64,000 bases of DNA, taken from UKL13-2 sp038236905. GTDB taxonomy: Bacteria > Pseudomonadota > Gammaproteobacteria > Burkholderiales > Usitatibacteraceae. The notes beneath the pieces are model-generated. The model was not told the origin of the DNA. It made no database searches and was given only the letters and a program-made list of their open reading frames with translations. The stretch covers positions 1-64,000 of the forward strand of contig JBBRZG010000004.1 of NCBI GenBank assembly GCA_038236905.1, written 5' to 3'. The position numbers and the translations under genes were made by a program. Positions 17,191-26,535 of the stretch are shown one piece after another (position 1 is the stretch's first letter; each line of letters begins with the position of its first letter).

Positions 17191-17897
17191 TGAGTTCCAG
17201 CAACGTCCCCACCGCCGTCGTCGTTGAAGATGAAAAGCAGATTCGCCGCTTTGTGCGTCAAGCATTGGAGGCGGAGGGCTGGCACGTATTTGAGGCCGAG
17301 ACGTTGAAGCAGGGATTGACCGAGGCGGGCACACGCAAACCCGATCTCGTGGTCATTGACTTGGGCCTGCCCGATGGCGATGGCGTCGATTTTATTCGCG
17401 ATCTGCGCACTTGGTCGAGCGTGCCGGTGATTGTGCTGTCAGCGCGTACCAGCGAACATGAAAAGGTCAACGCGCTCGACGCAGGCGCCGATGATTACTT
17501 GACCAAGCCGTTTGGGGTGAGTGAATTACTGGCGCGCGTACGAGCAAGCCTGCGCAGACAAAACGCCAACGCGCGCGGCAATCAAGGTGCATCCACCGAC
17601 ATCTTCGAATTCGGCGATGTGAGAGTTGATTTATCAGCGCGGGTCGTGACCAAAGCAAGCAAGGAAGTTCATCTGACCCCGATTGAATATCGACTGCTCG
17701 GCGTGCTGATTACCAACGTCGGTCGCGTCCTCACACAACGGCTGCTGCTGCGCGAAGTGTGGGGTCCATCGCACTCAGAAAGCAGCCATTATTTGCGGGT
17801 GTACATGGGACATCTGCGACAAAAACTCGAGGACGATCCCGCTCAACCGAAATATATTCTGACCGAAACCGCCGTGGGATATCGGCTGTTACAGTGA
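17190..17897 (+). CDS. kdpE: Two-component response regulator KdpE
   Basis: A 235-residue OmpR/PhoB-family regulator. The receiver domain has acidic EDE near the start, phospho-acceptor Asp in VVIDLGLPDGDGV (near residue 55), and the conserved Lys in DYLTKPFGVSELLARVRA. The C-terminal winged helix (TPIEYRLLGVL, SHYLRVYMGHLRQKLEDDP) binds the kdp promoter. ATG overlaps the kdpD TAA. It ends 120 bp from the convergent glmM. Confidence 0.96.
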   Translation: MSSSNVPTAVVVEDEKQIRRFVRQALEAEGWHVFEAETLKQGLTEAGTRKPDLVVIDLGLPDGDGVDFIRDLRTWSSVPVIVLSARTSEHEKVNALDAGADDYLTKPFGVSELLARVRASLRRQNANARGNQGASTDIFEFGDVRVDLSARVVTKASKEVHLTPIEYRLLGVLITNVGRVLTQRLLLREVWGPSHSESSHYLRVYMGHLRQKLEDDPAQPKYILTETAVGYRLLQ

Positions 17898-18017
17898 ATA
17901 TAAACTCTAGCATCGGCGGGCTTTACCACGCTGTTCTTGCTCAAGACGCCCGCCAGACAACGACTTTTTAATTTTTTCAGCTAGGTGTTGCGGTGGAGCG
18001 CCCTAACTCACTCTGCG

Positions 18018-19370
18018 TTAAACCGCCGCTCGGAGCAAATCTGCGATCTCGTTCGCCAAGCCTTCGACCTCCGCACGATCGTTGCCTTCGACCATCACCC
18101 GAATCACCGGCTCAGTCCCAGATGCACGCAACAGCACGCGGCCACGTCCGGCCAAGGTCGTCTCCGCCGCCGCCACTGCCGCCACCACCGCGGGCTTGCT
18201 GGCCCAATCCACTTTTGTTTGAGTGCGAACGTTGACCAGCACTTGCGGGAACATTTTCAACTCGGCCGTGTACGCGGCGAGCGAGGTATTGTTGCGCTTC
18301 AATGCAGCAAACACTTGCAAGGCCGAGATCGTACCGTCGCCGGTCGTATGTTTATCGAGGCACAGCAGATGGCCAGAATTTTCCCCGCCACACTCCCAGC
18401 CTTTTTCGCGCAACATTTCGAGCACATATCGATCACCGACGTTAGCGCGCGCAAACGGGATATTCATCTGGGAAAATCGTTGCTCCAGCGCAAAATTCGT
18501 CATTAATGTGCCAACCACGCCGCCTTTCAACACGCCGCGTTCGTGCCGATCTTTCACGACCGCGTAGAGCAGTTGGTCACCGTCAAACAATGTACCGTCG
18601 GCATCGCACATCATCAATCGATCGGCATCACCGTCTAACGCAAGGCCAAATAGCGCGCCGTTTGACAGCACCGCACTGCGCATGCTCGCGGTGTGGGTGG
18701 CACCGCATTTATCGTTGATATTTATCCCGTCCGGTTGATTGCCAATCGCGACCACTTCAGCGCCCAACTCGCGGAAAATGCGCGGCGCAATGTCGTAAGC
18801 CGCACCATTGGCGCAATCGATGACCAGCTTCATGCCGCGCAAATCAAGCTCGTTCGGAAACGTGCTTTTGCAAAATTCCAGATAACGGCCAGGCGCATCA
18901 AATACCCGCTGCGCTTTACCCAATTTCGCGGAGGTCAATGATACAAATGGTTTCTCAAGCTCAGCTTCTATCGCCAGCTCTACTTCATCCGGTAACTTTG
19001 CCCCGGAGTTGGAAAAAAACTTAATACCGTTATCGTCAAACGGATTGTGCGAGGCCGAAATCATCACGCCTGCCGACAGCCGCAACGCCCGCGTGAGGTG
19101 AGCTACCGCCGGTGTGGGCATCGGCCCGACTAGCAGCACGTCTACGCCCGCCGCCGCAAAGCCTGCCTCCAGCGCACTTTCCAGCATGTAGCCCGAAATG
19201 CGGGTGTCTTTACCAATCAGCACTGCCGGGCGCGGCCCGAACGAGGTGTGGGTTTGAGTCGCTAAAATGCGCCCGGCCGCAAACCCCAGTCGCATCACAA
19301 AATCGGCCGTCATGGGCGAAATTCCCACCTGGCCGCGAATCCCATCCGTCCCGAAATATTTTCTGCTCAT
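18018..19370 (-). CDS. glmM: Phosphoglucosamine mutase GlmM
   Basis: A 450-residue enzyme interconverting glucosamine-6-phosphate and glucosamine-1-phosphate for UDP-GlcNAc and cell-wall synthesis. It starts with MSRKYFGTDGIRGQVG; the active Ser is in MISASHNPFDDNGIKFF. The metal loop LDGDADRL, the sugar-binding GGENSGH and the C-terminal phosphate loop RASGTEPVIRVMVEG are present. A longer open frame exists upstream, but this ATG matches the family. In many betaproteobacteria glmM lies just before pstS; here it is separated from pst by the kdp locus. Confidence 0.96.
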   Translation of the reverse strand: MSRKYFGTDGIRGQVGISPMTADFVMRLGFAAGRILATQTHTSFGPRPAVLIGKDTRISGYMLESALEAGFAAAGVDVLLVGPMPTPAVAHLTRALRLSAGVMISASHNPFDDNGIKFFSNSGAKLPDEVELAIEAELEKPFVSLTSAKLGKAQRVFDAPGRYLEFCKSTFPNELDLRGMKLVIDCANGAAYDIAPRIFRELGAEVVAIGNQPDGININDKCGATHTASMRSAVLSNGALFGLALDGDADRLMMCDADGTLFDGDQLLYAVVKDRHERGVLKGGVVGTLMTNFALEQRFSQMNIPFARANVGDRYVLEMLREKGWECGGENSGHLLCLDKHTTGDGTISALQVFAALKRNNTSLAAYTAELKMFPQVLVNVRTQTKVDWASKPAVVAAVAAAETTLAGRGRVLLRASGTEPVIRVMVEGNDRAEVEGLANEIADLLRAAV

Positions 19371-19436
19371 GTTTTTCTTTCCCAAAAACAAATTATCGCA
19401 GAAGCCCCGTGAAGAATAGCCAACCGCCTGAAAATC

Positions 19437-22400
19437 TTGGCCATAATGGGAGCTACGCCCAATTTTTGTGAGCACATTTTGAACATCCAATGGACCGCCG
19501 CCACCGAGCTTTTTAATTCACGTTACAAAGAGCGTGGCATTCAGATCTTCAATGAAGGGCGCGTATTGTCAATGGAATGGCTTGAGCGCAGCGACACATC
19601 GGGTGAAATCATCTCCACCGTGCTGGGGTCTCACGATGAAGTCTATGCACAGACAATCAAGATAAAAACGCGCAGCCATTTCCCGGATATTAACGGTGAG
19701 TGCACGTGCCCCATCGGCCGCAACTGCAAACATGTGATCGCCGTCATTCGTGCCATTACACAGGAACAAAAATCGAGCCACGGTCGCGCCAGTTCAGCTG
19801 GCATCATGCCCTCTATTTCCTCAGTCGCCGCTTCGGTCACCTCCTCAGTCACATCCACCATCACACCTCAAAAAGATCCCGCCGGCATCGCCCGCAGCAC
19901 AAACGCACCCGCGATTCGCGAGGCACCCCTGCCGTATGAAATCGATGTGTGGCTAAGCCGTCTGGAACAAGCGCAGCTCAAAAAACACGATGACTATGCC
20001 GAGGGGGTAACCCAGCGTCTGCTGTATGTGTTCGAATCACAGCCACTTGGATCAAGTCAAAAGACGACGCGCGAGACGATTGAGCTGTCCGTAAAATCGG
20101 CCCGGCTGCTCAAAAGCGGGGCGTTAAGCGGCGTGGTCAGATACAACAATCCCGATGCGCTGCGTAATCCGGCCAAATTCATACTGGAAATTGATGAGGA
20201 AATACTGCGCGCACTCACGCTGGTGAATGCCGGCCTGAATTACGGCTATCACTTCAGCTTCAACGGCCGCGCGCACAACGACACTTTCAAAAAAATTCTC
20301 GCCACCGGACGTTGTTACTTTCAAAATACCGACGGCAAGCCATTAAGCGAAGGGGCTGAGCGGCATGCGAGTGTCGTCTGGCGCACATTGTCGAATGGCG
20401 CGAGTTTGCCTGAGCTGGTCGTCGAGCCCGCAGCACGCGCGGTAATACCTAGCGCGCCGCCGTGGTACATCGACGAAGCTTCCGGCGAATGCGGCCCGAT
20501 TCACACCGACGCCGTACCCGCGGTAGCATCATTACTAGCGACTGCGCCTATATTGCCTGCGCTCATCGTTGAGCGCGTCGCACGCGAAATGACCGTTCGC
20601 AATCTGCACAAAATCGTCGCTCCGCCACGCTCAGTGGATGAAACATTCATTGCGCATTACCGCCCTACTCCGGTATTGGTACTCGATACCCGCAAACTCG
20701 AAACGTGGAGCCGACAATCATGGAAATCTACCACCTCGTATATCGATACCGCGCGGCTGTTCTTCGACTATCTGGGCGAGCGGGTAAGGGGCAAAAAGCC
20801 GCACGACATCACCCGATTTGATGCGCAAAAAATTACCCGGGTATCACGCAATCATGAAGCCGAAAAAGTCGCGCGCGGGGAACTGCGGGGGGCAGGCTTT
20901 GACGTGGCCGAAAAAGCGTTGACGCGCGGCGTGAGCGCCGACACGCAAGGCGCATTTGTGCCGATCAATCCTGACACGGAGGCCGCGTGGACCGAGTTTG
21001 TCATGACCGAGGTGCCGCGACTTCGCGCGATTGGCTGGAAAATCGAAATGAAAAAAGACTTTCGATTTAACCTGGCGGTGGTGGGCGAATGGTATGGCAA
21101 TGTCGAAGAGTCCGCCAACGACTGGTTCAACATCGAAATCGGCATTGAAGTGGATGGCGCGCGCCTGAGCTTGATCCCGATTCTAATCAAACTGATCCGT
21201 GCCTCACCCGCCGACTGGAGCGCAGATGCACTGGCGCGGCGGGGCGATGATGCACCGGTGCTGGTGCCACTGCCGGGCCTACCTGAAGGGCGCAGCGCGT
21301 CATTGCCGTTCGCGCGCGTGCGATCGATGCTGACCGTGCTGCATGAAATCGCCATGCGCGGCGATGGCGAAAACCCCGCCGCCAAGCTGCGGCTACCTGC
21401 GCTTGATGCGGCGCGCCTGGCGGATCTGGAGCATGCGTTAAAGCTGCGCTGGATTGGCGGTGATCGTCTGCGCGCGCTGGGTGAAAAACTCGCCGGATTC
21501 ACCGCGATTACGCCAGTGTCCACACCCAAAAACTTCCACGCTGAATTGCGCCCCTATCAACAAGACGGCCTCGCGTGGCTGCAATTTTTAACCGCACATG
21601 ATCTTGGCGGCGTGTTGGCCGATGACATGGGGCTCGGCAAAACGGTGCAAACGCTGGCGCACATTCTGACTGAAAAAGAGGCGGGCCGATTAGGGTGCCC
21701 GGCGTTGGTGGTGGCACCCACGAGCATGATGAATGTATGGCAGTCGGAGGCGGCAAAATTTGCACCCACGCTCAAGGTGCTGCTTTCACACGGCTCGGAT
21801 CGCAAGAAGAACTTTGAGCGTATCGGCGAATCCGACGTGGTGCTGACGACCTATGCGCTGTTGGGGCGCGATGAGGAAGAACTCAAAAAGCATAAATGGC
21901 ATTTAGTTATTCTCGATGAAGCGCAGAACATTAAAAACGCGAAAACGAAGGCGGCCGCGATTGCCGCCGAGCTGATCGCGAATCACCGGCTGTGTTTAAC
22001 CGGCACCCCGCTTGAAAATCATCTGGGAGAATTATGGTCGCTGTTTAATTTTCTGTTACCCGGATTTCTGGGCGAAGAACGCAGCTTTCGGGAACGTTAC
22101 CGCACCCCGATTGAGCGCGAAGGCGATTCCGCGCGACGCGAATTTCTGGCCCGCCGGATCAAGCCGTTTTTGTTGCGCAGAACCAAAAGCGAAGTGGCCA
22201 AAGATCTGCCACCCAAAACAGAAATCACCCGCGAAGTCGATATCACCGGTGCGCAAGCTGATTTGTATGAAACCGTGCGGGTGGCGATGGATAAGCGGGT
22301 GCGCGATGAAATTGCCGCTCGGGGAATTGCGAAGAGCCACATCATCGTGCTGGATGCGCTGCTAAAACTACGGCAGATTTGTTGCGATCCAAGGCTCGTC

Positions 22401-22976
22401 AAATCCTCCGAGGTGGCAGGCAAAAAACCATCGGCAGTAGACAAATCAGTCAAACCTGCTAAATCAGCCAAACTCGAATTGCTGCTGGAAATGCTGGATG
22501 AATTGCTTGAAGAGGGCCGCTCGATTTTAGTATTTTCACAATTCACCAGCATGCTGGCCTTGATCGAAGCCGAACTGGTCGCGCGCAAAATCGGCTACGT
22601 CAAACTCACCGGTGAAACGCATGACCGCGAAACGCCGGTCAAAAAATTTCAAAGCGGTAGCGTAAAAGTTTTCCTGATCAGCTTAAAAGCAGGCGGCACT
22701 GGCTTGACCCTGACTGCGGCGGATACCGTTATTCACTACGATCCGTGGTGGAACCCTGCGGTCGAGAATCAAGCCACCGACCGTGCCCACCGCATCGGCC
22801 AGACCAAGCCCGTGTTCGTTTACAAACTCGTGGCGCGTGGCACTGTTGAAGAAAAAATCGTCGCACTGCAAGCAGGCAAAGCCGCGCTGGCGGCAGGTAT
22901 CTTGAGCGGCGAGGCTGGTGCCACTAGAACTCTGGATGCCGACGATTTAAAGGCGTTATTTGAGCCGCTGGGCTGA
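19437..22976 (+). CDS. SWIM zinc-finger SNF2-family helicase/ATPase
   Basis: A 1179-residue DNA-dependent ATPase of the bacterial SNF2 group. A SWIM finger near residue 87 reads CTCPIGRNCKH. A Ser/Thr-rich linker is followed by about 450 residues of the bacterial SNF2 N-terminal region. The helicase core has Walker A DDMGLGKTVQT near 729, the DEAQ box ILDEAQNIKN near 825, motif III TGTPLENHLGELW and the C-terminal motifs SLKAGGTGLTLTAADTVIHYDPWWNP and DRAHRIGQ. It is divergent from glmM, and translation may start at one of two ATGs or at the TTG at 19479. The role (chromatin-like remodelling, repair or defence) is not known. No defence genes flank it. Confidence 0.9.
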   Translation: MAIMGATPNFCEHILNIQWTAATELFNSRYKERGIQIFNEGRVLSMEWLERSDTSGEIISTVLGSHDEVYAQTIKIKTRSHFPDINGECTCPIGRNCKHVIAVIRAITQEQKSSHGRASSAGIMPSISSVAASVTSSVTSTITPQKDPAGIARSTNAPAIREAPLPYEIDVWLSRLEQAQLKKHDDYAEGVTQRLLYVFESQPLGSSQKTTRETIELSVKSARLLKSGALSGVVRYNNPDALRNPAKFILEIDEEILRALTLVNAGLNYGYHFSFNGRAHNDTFKKILATGRCYFQNTDGKPLSEGAERHASVVWRTLSNGASLPELVVEPAARAVIPSAPPWYIDEASGECGPIHTDAVPAVASLLATAPILPALIVERVAREMTVRNLHKIVAPPRSVDETFIAHYRPTPVLVLDTRKLETWSRQSWKSTTSYIDTARLFFDYLGERVRGKKPHDITRFDAQKITRVSRNHEAEKVARGELRGAGFDVAEKALTRGVSADTQGAFVPINPDTEAAWTEFVMTEVPRLRAIGWKIEMKKDFRFNLAVVGEWYGNVEESANDWFNIEIGIEVDGARLSLIPILIKLIRASPADWSADALARRGDDAPVLVPLPGLPEGRSASLPFARVRSMLTVLHEIAMRGDGENPAAKLRLPALDAARLADLEHALKLRWIGGDRLRALGEKLAGFTAITPVSTPKNFHAELRPYQQDGLAWLQFLTAHDLGGVLADDMGLGKTVQTLAHILTEKEAGRLGCPALVVAPTSMMNVWQSEAAKFAPTLKVLLSHGSDRKKNFERIGESDVVLTTYALLGRDEEELKKHKWHLVILDEAQNIKNAKTKAAAIAAELIANHRLCLTGTPLENHLGELWSLFNFLLPGFLGEERSFRERYRTPIEREGDSARREFLARRIKPFLLRRTKSEVAKDLPPKTEITREVDITGAQADLYETVRVAMDKRVRDEIAARGIAKSHIIVLDALLKLRQICCDPRLVKSSEVAGKKPSAVDKSVKPAKSAKLELLLEMLDELLEEGRSILVFSQFTSMLALIEAELVARKIGYVKLTGETHDRETPVKKFQSGSVKVFLISLKAGGTGLTLTAADTVIHYDPWWNPAVENQATDRAHRIGQTKPVFVYKLVARGTVEEKIVALQAGKAALAAGILSGEAGATRTLDADDLKALFEPLG

Positions 22977-23408
22977 GTCGGCTTTGCGTCAGATTGCATG
23001 CGCGAATGATTCAGAGCACCAGCACTGGCGCGGCATGCGGCAGGTTTTTGTCTCGTCACGCCCGTCAGTCAAGGCGTTTACTTTTCTGCCGATGGTTCTG
23101 GTGCTGCTTGACCGCTGCGGGCTAGGTGAATTTTGTTCGCCCACCTGAAGTGACCAGCCCCCGCGATAGGCTCTCGCAGAGCACGTACTGAACATCATCA
23201 CGACATACGCAATATCGCGATAGTCCGCTGCTGTAAGCCTACTCCTACAAACGGTAGCAAAACCCGCTGACAACTTGCGCGCGTATTGCGTGAAATCATA
23301 GATGCTCGTCATAAGGGCCGCGCGCAAAGCACATCAGTGCAGCATTGTCTGGGAAATCATTTTCCAGAGGTGACGCAATCGCTGTTTTCTATTAACCAAG
23401 GAATTGCC
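22977..23408 (+). other. Intergenic interval, no gene recognised
   Basis: 432 bp between the SNF2 gene and the BON lipoprotein. Short open frames on both strands lack ribosome sites and family resemblance. The last bases carry the AAGGA ribosome site of the BON gene; promoter elements for the stress cluster are likely here but none is convincing by eye. Confidence 0.5.
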
Positions 23409-23921
23409 ATGATCAGTTCAGGCTCAAACAATTCGATATCAAGGTTTTTCGCTATCGCGATGATAGCGTTTGCTTGTGCGGCCTTGCTCACCTTGACGGC
23501 TTGCGGAAAGTCGGACGCACCTTCCCCCGCAGGAGAGACAGTAGGCCAAAAGCTAGATAAAGCGATCGACAAGACCAACGAAAAAATGGACGCCGTCGGT
23601 AACAAAGTGGGCGCGCAGATTGAAAAAGCGGGCGACGCGATGTCTAGCGCAGCGACCTCATTCAAGGCCAGCGCAAACGAAACCGCCGCCAAAACTGGCG
23701 ACGCTATTTCTGATGTTGCGATTACCGCGTCCATCAATGCTGATTTGTTGAAAGATCCCGAACTCAGCGTCATCAAAATTGACGTGGATACCAAGTTGGG
23801 TGCGGTTGTTTTAAATGGCCTGACACCTAATGAGGGGGCGCGCCAACGTGCAGAAAAAATCGCTGGCGCAGTTAAGGGAGTAATCAAAGTCAACAACAAC
23901 TTGACGGTTAAAAAGTTGTAA
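23409..23921 (+). CDS. BON-domain lipoprotein
   Basis: A 170-residue envelope lipoprotein. The signal peptide ends in the lipobox LTAC (Cys about 33). A helical Lys/Ala/Asp-rich spacer (AIDKTNEKMDAVGNKVGAQIEKAGDAM) follows, then one BON domain: SDVAITASINADLLKDPELSVIKIDVDTKLGAVVLNG and AGAVKGVIKVNNNLTV. BON domains bind phospholipid and are found in OsmY/DolP-like envelope-maintenance proteins. The start is fixed by AAGGA six bases upstream. It precedes the YqjD-like operon. Confidence 0.88.
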   Translation: MISSGSNNSISRFFAIAMIAFACAALLTLTACGKSDAPSPAGETVGQKLDKAIDKTNEKMDAVGNKVGAQIEKAGDAMSSAATSFKASANETAAKTGDAISDVAITASINADLLKDPELSVIKIDVDTKLGAVVLNGLTPNEGARQRAEKIAGAVKGVIKVNNNLTVKKL

Positions 23922-24010
23922 TAGCTTTTTACCAACACCGCACGTTTCAGTTTCATTTCTTAACATATTTATCGTTTCACTTTAATTTTCTTCAACCGAA
24001 AGGAATCAAC

Positions 24011-24415
24011 ATGAGCTCTACAGCCCCAACCCAAACTCTCGATCAACTTCGTAGCAAGGCTTCAGCCACGATCAGCGACGTAAAACACGGCGTTGAAAAC
24101 GCAGCCGGCGAAATTCGCGCCACTGCTAGCGATCTCTCCGATAACGTTAAATCTGATTTGCAAACGCTGGTGGCATCGGCAAAAGCATCGGGTAAAGCTG
24201 AACTTGCGGCAGCCGCTGATCGTTTATCAGGCTACATGAGCGCAGTCGCCGATACGGCAGCCACATTGCAGCAAAAAGGCCGCGAAAAAGTACAGCAAGC
24301 CGCAGAAACCACGGACACCTATGTTCACGACAATCCTTGGCAGTCCATCGCGATCAGTGCAGGCGTGGGCGCCGCTATTGGTCTTGGGATTGGCGTTTTG
24401 ATTTCACGCCGCTAA
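24011..24415 (+). CDS. DUF883 (YqjD/ElaB-type) membrane-anchored protein
   Basis: A 134-residue protein, mostly amphipathic helix rich in Ala, Lys and Ser. It ends in the diagnostic block VHDNPWQSIAISAGVGAAIGLGIGVLISRR, a C-terminal membrane anchor. Enterobacterial relatives YqjD and ElaB attach ribosomes to the inner membrane in stationary phase. AAAGGA precedes the ATG. It is followed by YqjE-like and YqjK-position genes. Confidence 0.9.
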   Translation: MSSTAPTQTLDQLRSKASATISDVKHGVENAAGEIRATASDLSDNVKSDLQTLVASAKASGKAELAAAADRLSGYMSAVADTAATLQQKGREKVQQAAETTDTYVHDNPWQSIAISAGVGAAIGLGIGVLISRR

Positions 24416-24442
24416 TCACTCCAACCGGTAAAGGCTTCCGCC

Positions 24443-24841
24443 ATGAACTTGATGCAATTGGGATGGCGCGCGCTCACCGACGACAGGCCGTATGTGAAGG
24501 GTCTGATCGGTGATCTCGCGGGCATGAGCAAGCTGCACATCGAGCTATTCGTCGCGGAGGCAATCGCCGAAAAAGCGCGTTTGAAACGCAAACTGCTGCT
24601 GATGATCGCAGCGGGAACAACGATAACAATCGCAGTGGTCTTTTTCTTATTGGCGATCATGGTTTCTGCGTGGGACACGCCGTACAGGATGCATGCGCTG
24701 TTCGGCGTGCCGCTGGCCATGCTGATAATTGGCGGCGTGCTGTATGCGTTGGCATCGGCAGATCGTTCTACCAGCGCGCCATTTGAACGCACCAAGTCCG
24801 AGCTCAAGAAGGACGCTGAATGGGTCATGGAATTGCTATGA
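24443..24841 (+). CDS. YqjE-like inner-membrane protein (phage holin-like superfamily)
   Basis: A 132-residue protein with an N-terminal amphipathic helix (GDLAGMSKLHIELFVAEAIAEKARLKRK), two membrane helices (about 52-72 and 88-106) and a short charged tail. This is the DUF1469/YqjE arrangement. Its stop overlaps the following gene by four bases. It is co-operonic with the DUF883 gene. Confidence 0.85.
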   Translation: MNLMQLGWRALTDDRPYVKGLIGDLAGMSKLHIELFVAEAIAEKARLKRKLLLMIAAGTTITIAVVFFLLAIMVSAWDTPYRMHALFGVPLAMLIIGGVLYALASADRSTSAPFERTKSELKKDAEWVMELL

Positions 24842-25209
24842 GCGCGCTTCCAGGAATTGTTCCGGCAAAGATCCGAACACCCGATGATATTGCGTTTGAA
24901 CTGACCAGTTATCGGGACAGCATTCGCGCCGCGATACAAGCACATTCGGTTGAGACGGATGCGCGATCATCTCGCCAAAGCATGTATAGCCAGCAACTGT
25001 TACGCGCGGTAGGCGCCGCGCAGCAATACATTCAACGTTTCGTACGATCAAAGATCACGCCGCAGTCGGTCATCCAGTTTGCTACCAAGCGTCCCATTCT
25101 GATCGGCGTCGCGGTTGGTGTAATTGCGCTCACAGGACCACGACGCTGGTTCGGCTGGATAGCGAAAGCAGCGACCATTTGGAAAATTGCGTCGGCCATC
25201 AGTAAATAG
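24838..25209 (+). CDS. YqjK-position small membrane-associated protein
   Basis: A 123-residue protein whose ATG overlaps the yqjE-like stop (ATGA). It has a polar N-terminal half, then RPILIGVAVGVIALTGPRRWFGWIAKAATIWKIASA, one hydrophobic helix and an amphipathic tail. It resembles the third gene of betaproteobacterial yqjDE operons. Function unknown. A strong terminator follows at 25303. Confidence 0.75.
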   Translation: MSALPGIVPAKIRTPDDIAFELTSYRDSIRAAIQAHSVETDARSSRQSMYSQQLLRAVGAAQQYIQRFVRSKITPQSVIQFATKRPILIGVAVGVIALTGPRRWFGWIAKAATIWKIASAISK

Positions 25210-25302
25210 TTACACCGATATCGGCATTGGTAAATAAACTGGCTAGGTTTTTAAACCCCTTACTAAATTTCTACGCGCGCCAGAATTTATAGCACTCAAC
25301 GC

Positions 25303-25334
25303 AAGGCCAATGTTTTCAAACATTGGCCTTTTTT
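25303..25334 (+). terminator. Rho-independent terminator after the yqjDE-like operon
   Basis: The perfect 10-bp stem AAGGCCAATG (25303-25312) and CATTGGCCTT (25321-25330), 8-base loop, followed by a T-run. Confidence 0.9.
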
Positions 25335-25422
25335 GCGCCCACGACTTTCTAGTCACATCTGCCATGCCGGCCATGTCGGCCATATTTTCTACAAAACTGC
25401 TACCGCACCTTTTTCAGACGCT

Positions 25423-25785
25423 TCAAGTTTTTGGCTTTTTCGCATCCACCGGATTTTTATCTGGCGCGGAATGATTGTTGCCATGACCAACTAATGGCAT
25501 CTGGTTCTCTGCTGCTGTGTCGGTCAGCGGCTTCTTCATGTCATCAGTGCCACCTGATCCCGCCTTGGTGGTGGTCACGACCGGTTCATTTTTCAACACT
25601 ACTGTCGCCGAAGGTACCGATGGCGCCGCGGTGCCGTCCGCGCTGGCACCCGGCATTGACGAAACCGGCGGCAGCTCGCCTTTAGTCGGCCCCACCGCCT
25701 TGCGAGAGGAATCTGAACAAGCCACCAGCGAGATCATGGCCACGCTGGTCAGCACACATCCTAAAAACACAGAACCTTTTTTCAT
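25423..25785 (-). CDS. Small Pro/Ser-rich lipoprotein, unknown function
   Basis: A 120-residue protein with a clear lipoprotein signal (MKKGSVFLGCVLTSVAMISLVAC, lipobox LVAC). The rest is low-complexity, rich in Pro, Ser, Ala and Lys (KGELPPVSSMPGASADGTAAP, then NPVDAKKPKT at the end). No domain is recognised. A purine-rich GAGCGGGCGATGA context suits the start. It probably resides in the envelope as a natively disordered tether. Confidence 0.72.
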   Translation of the reverse strand: MKKGSVFLGCVLTSVAMISLVACSDSSRKAVGPTKGELPPVSSMPGASADGTAAPSVPSATVVLKNEPVVTTTKAGSGGTDDMKKPLTDTAAENQMPLVGHGNNHSAPDKNPVDAKKPKT

Positions 25786-26172
25786 CGCCCGCTCCTGACC
25801 CGAAAGTGATGTTGTGGATCGAATATTAAAACTAAAGGAAATGAGCTTAACGGCACCATCAGCGTGCGAGTGTCGGACAGAAAGGAACGGGCATCGAAAC
25901 CCCGCTGATTTCGCTGTACGCGGCGGACTACAAGGCGCGTACCCGGAGAAAATAATTTACCCATGAGCGCACGACAACTCCTGCACAAAGCGCATCTTCG
26001 TCTGGGTAAAAACGCCGACGTAAGCGTAAACCTACAACCCGAGTAGAGACTTCAGCAGTCAATTATCGAAACTTGCCTACGCGGAAAGTAAAGAGAGGGC
26101 GATAAAGTTTGCTTAGCCGCTATCAAGCGGCAGTCAAATTATCTTAACCTCATCATCATTCAGGAGATTTCC
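25786..26172. other. Intergenic interval, no gene recognised
   Basis: 387 bp between divergent genes: the minus-strand lipoprotein and the plus-strand BON lipoprotein. It should hold both promoters. Small open frames on either strand lack family resemblance. Confidence 0.5.
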
Positions 26173-26499
26173 ATGGTTTCTTTTCAGAAAATATTTGTAG
26201 GCTTCGTGGTTGCAGCATCCGTTTTTGCAGCGGGTTGTGCAAGCACCGCACGTCAGGAAAGTTTTGGCGAGGGCGTTGACGACACCGTCATCACCACCAA
26301 AGTAAAAGCTCTTTATGTCGATGATAAAGCTGTCAACGCGCTTAACGTTAATGTTGAGACATTCAAAGGTACCGTCCAGTTGAGCGGCTTCGCGAATAAC
26401 CAGACCGAAATCAACCGCGCCGTTGAAATCGCCCGCGGTGTAAAAGGCGTGTCGTCGGTTAAAAACGACATTCGCTTGAAAACCTCGGCTGGTAAATAA
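26173..26499 (+). CDS. Small BON-domain lipoprotein
   Basis: A 108-residue lipoprotein with lipobox FAAGC. One complete BON domain follows: DDTVITTKVKALYVDDKAVNALNVNVETFKGTVQLSGF and EIARGVKGVSSVKNDIRL. This compact form is common in betaproteobacteria as an osmotic or envelope-stress protein. CAGGAGATTTCCATG gives a good ribosome site. It heads a plus-strand run with the ferritin-like and DUF1328 genes. Confidence 0.9.
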   Translation: MVSFQKIFVGFVVAASVFAAGCASTARQESFGEGVDDTVITTKVKALYVDDKAVNALNVNVETFKGTVQLSGFANNQTEINRAVEIARGVKGVSSVKNDIRLKTSAGK

Positions 26500-26535
26500 G
26501 TCGAACACGCAGATAAGCATAAGTTGGAGGCAGCG

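Noticed and set aside
17915..17954. GGCGGGC/GCCCGCC hairpin between kdpE and glmM as a terminator
   Set aside because: Only 7 bp with a 26-base loop; too weak to call, although some terminator is expected between these convergent genes.
20852..21529. 225-codon minus-strand frame in the SNF2 gene
   Set aside because: Antisense to a long conserved gene; composition dominated by Arg and Ser.
25963..26046. 27-codon plus-strand ORF before the BON gene
   Set aside because: GGAG is too far from the ATG, and there is no recognisable sequence feature.
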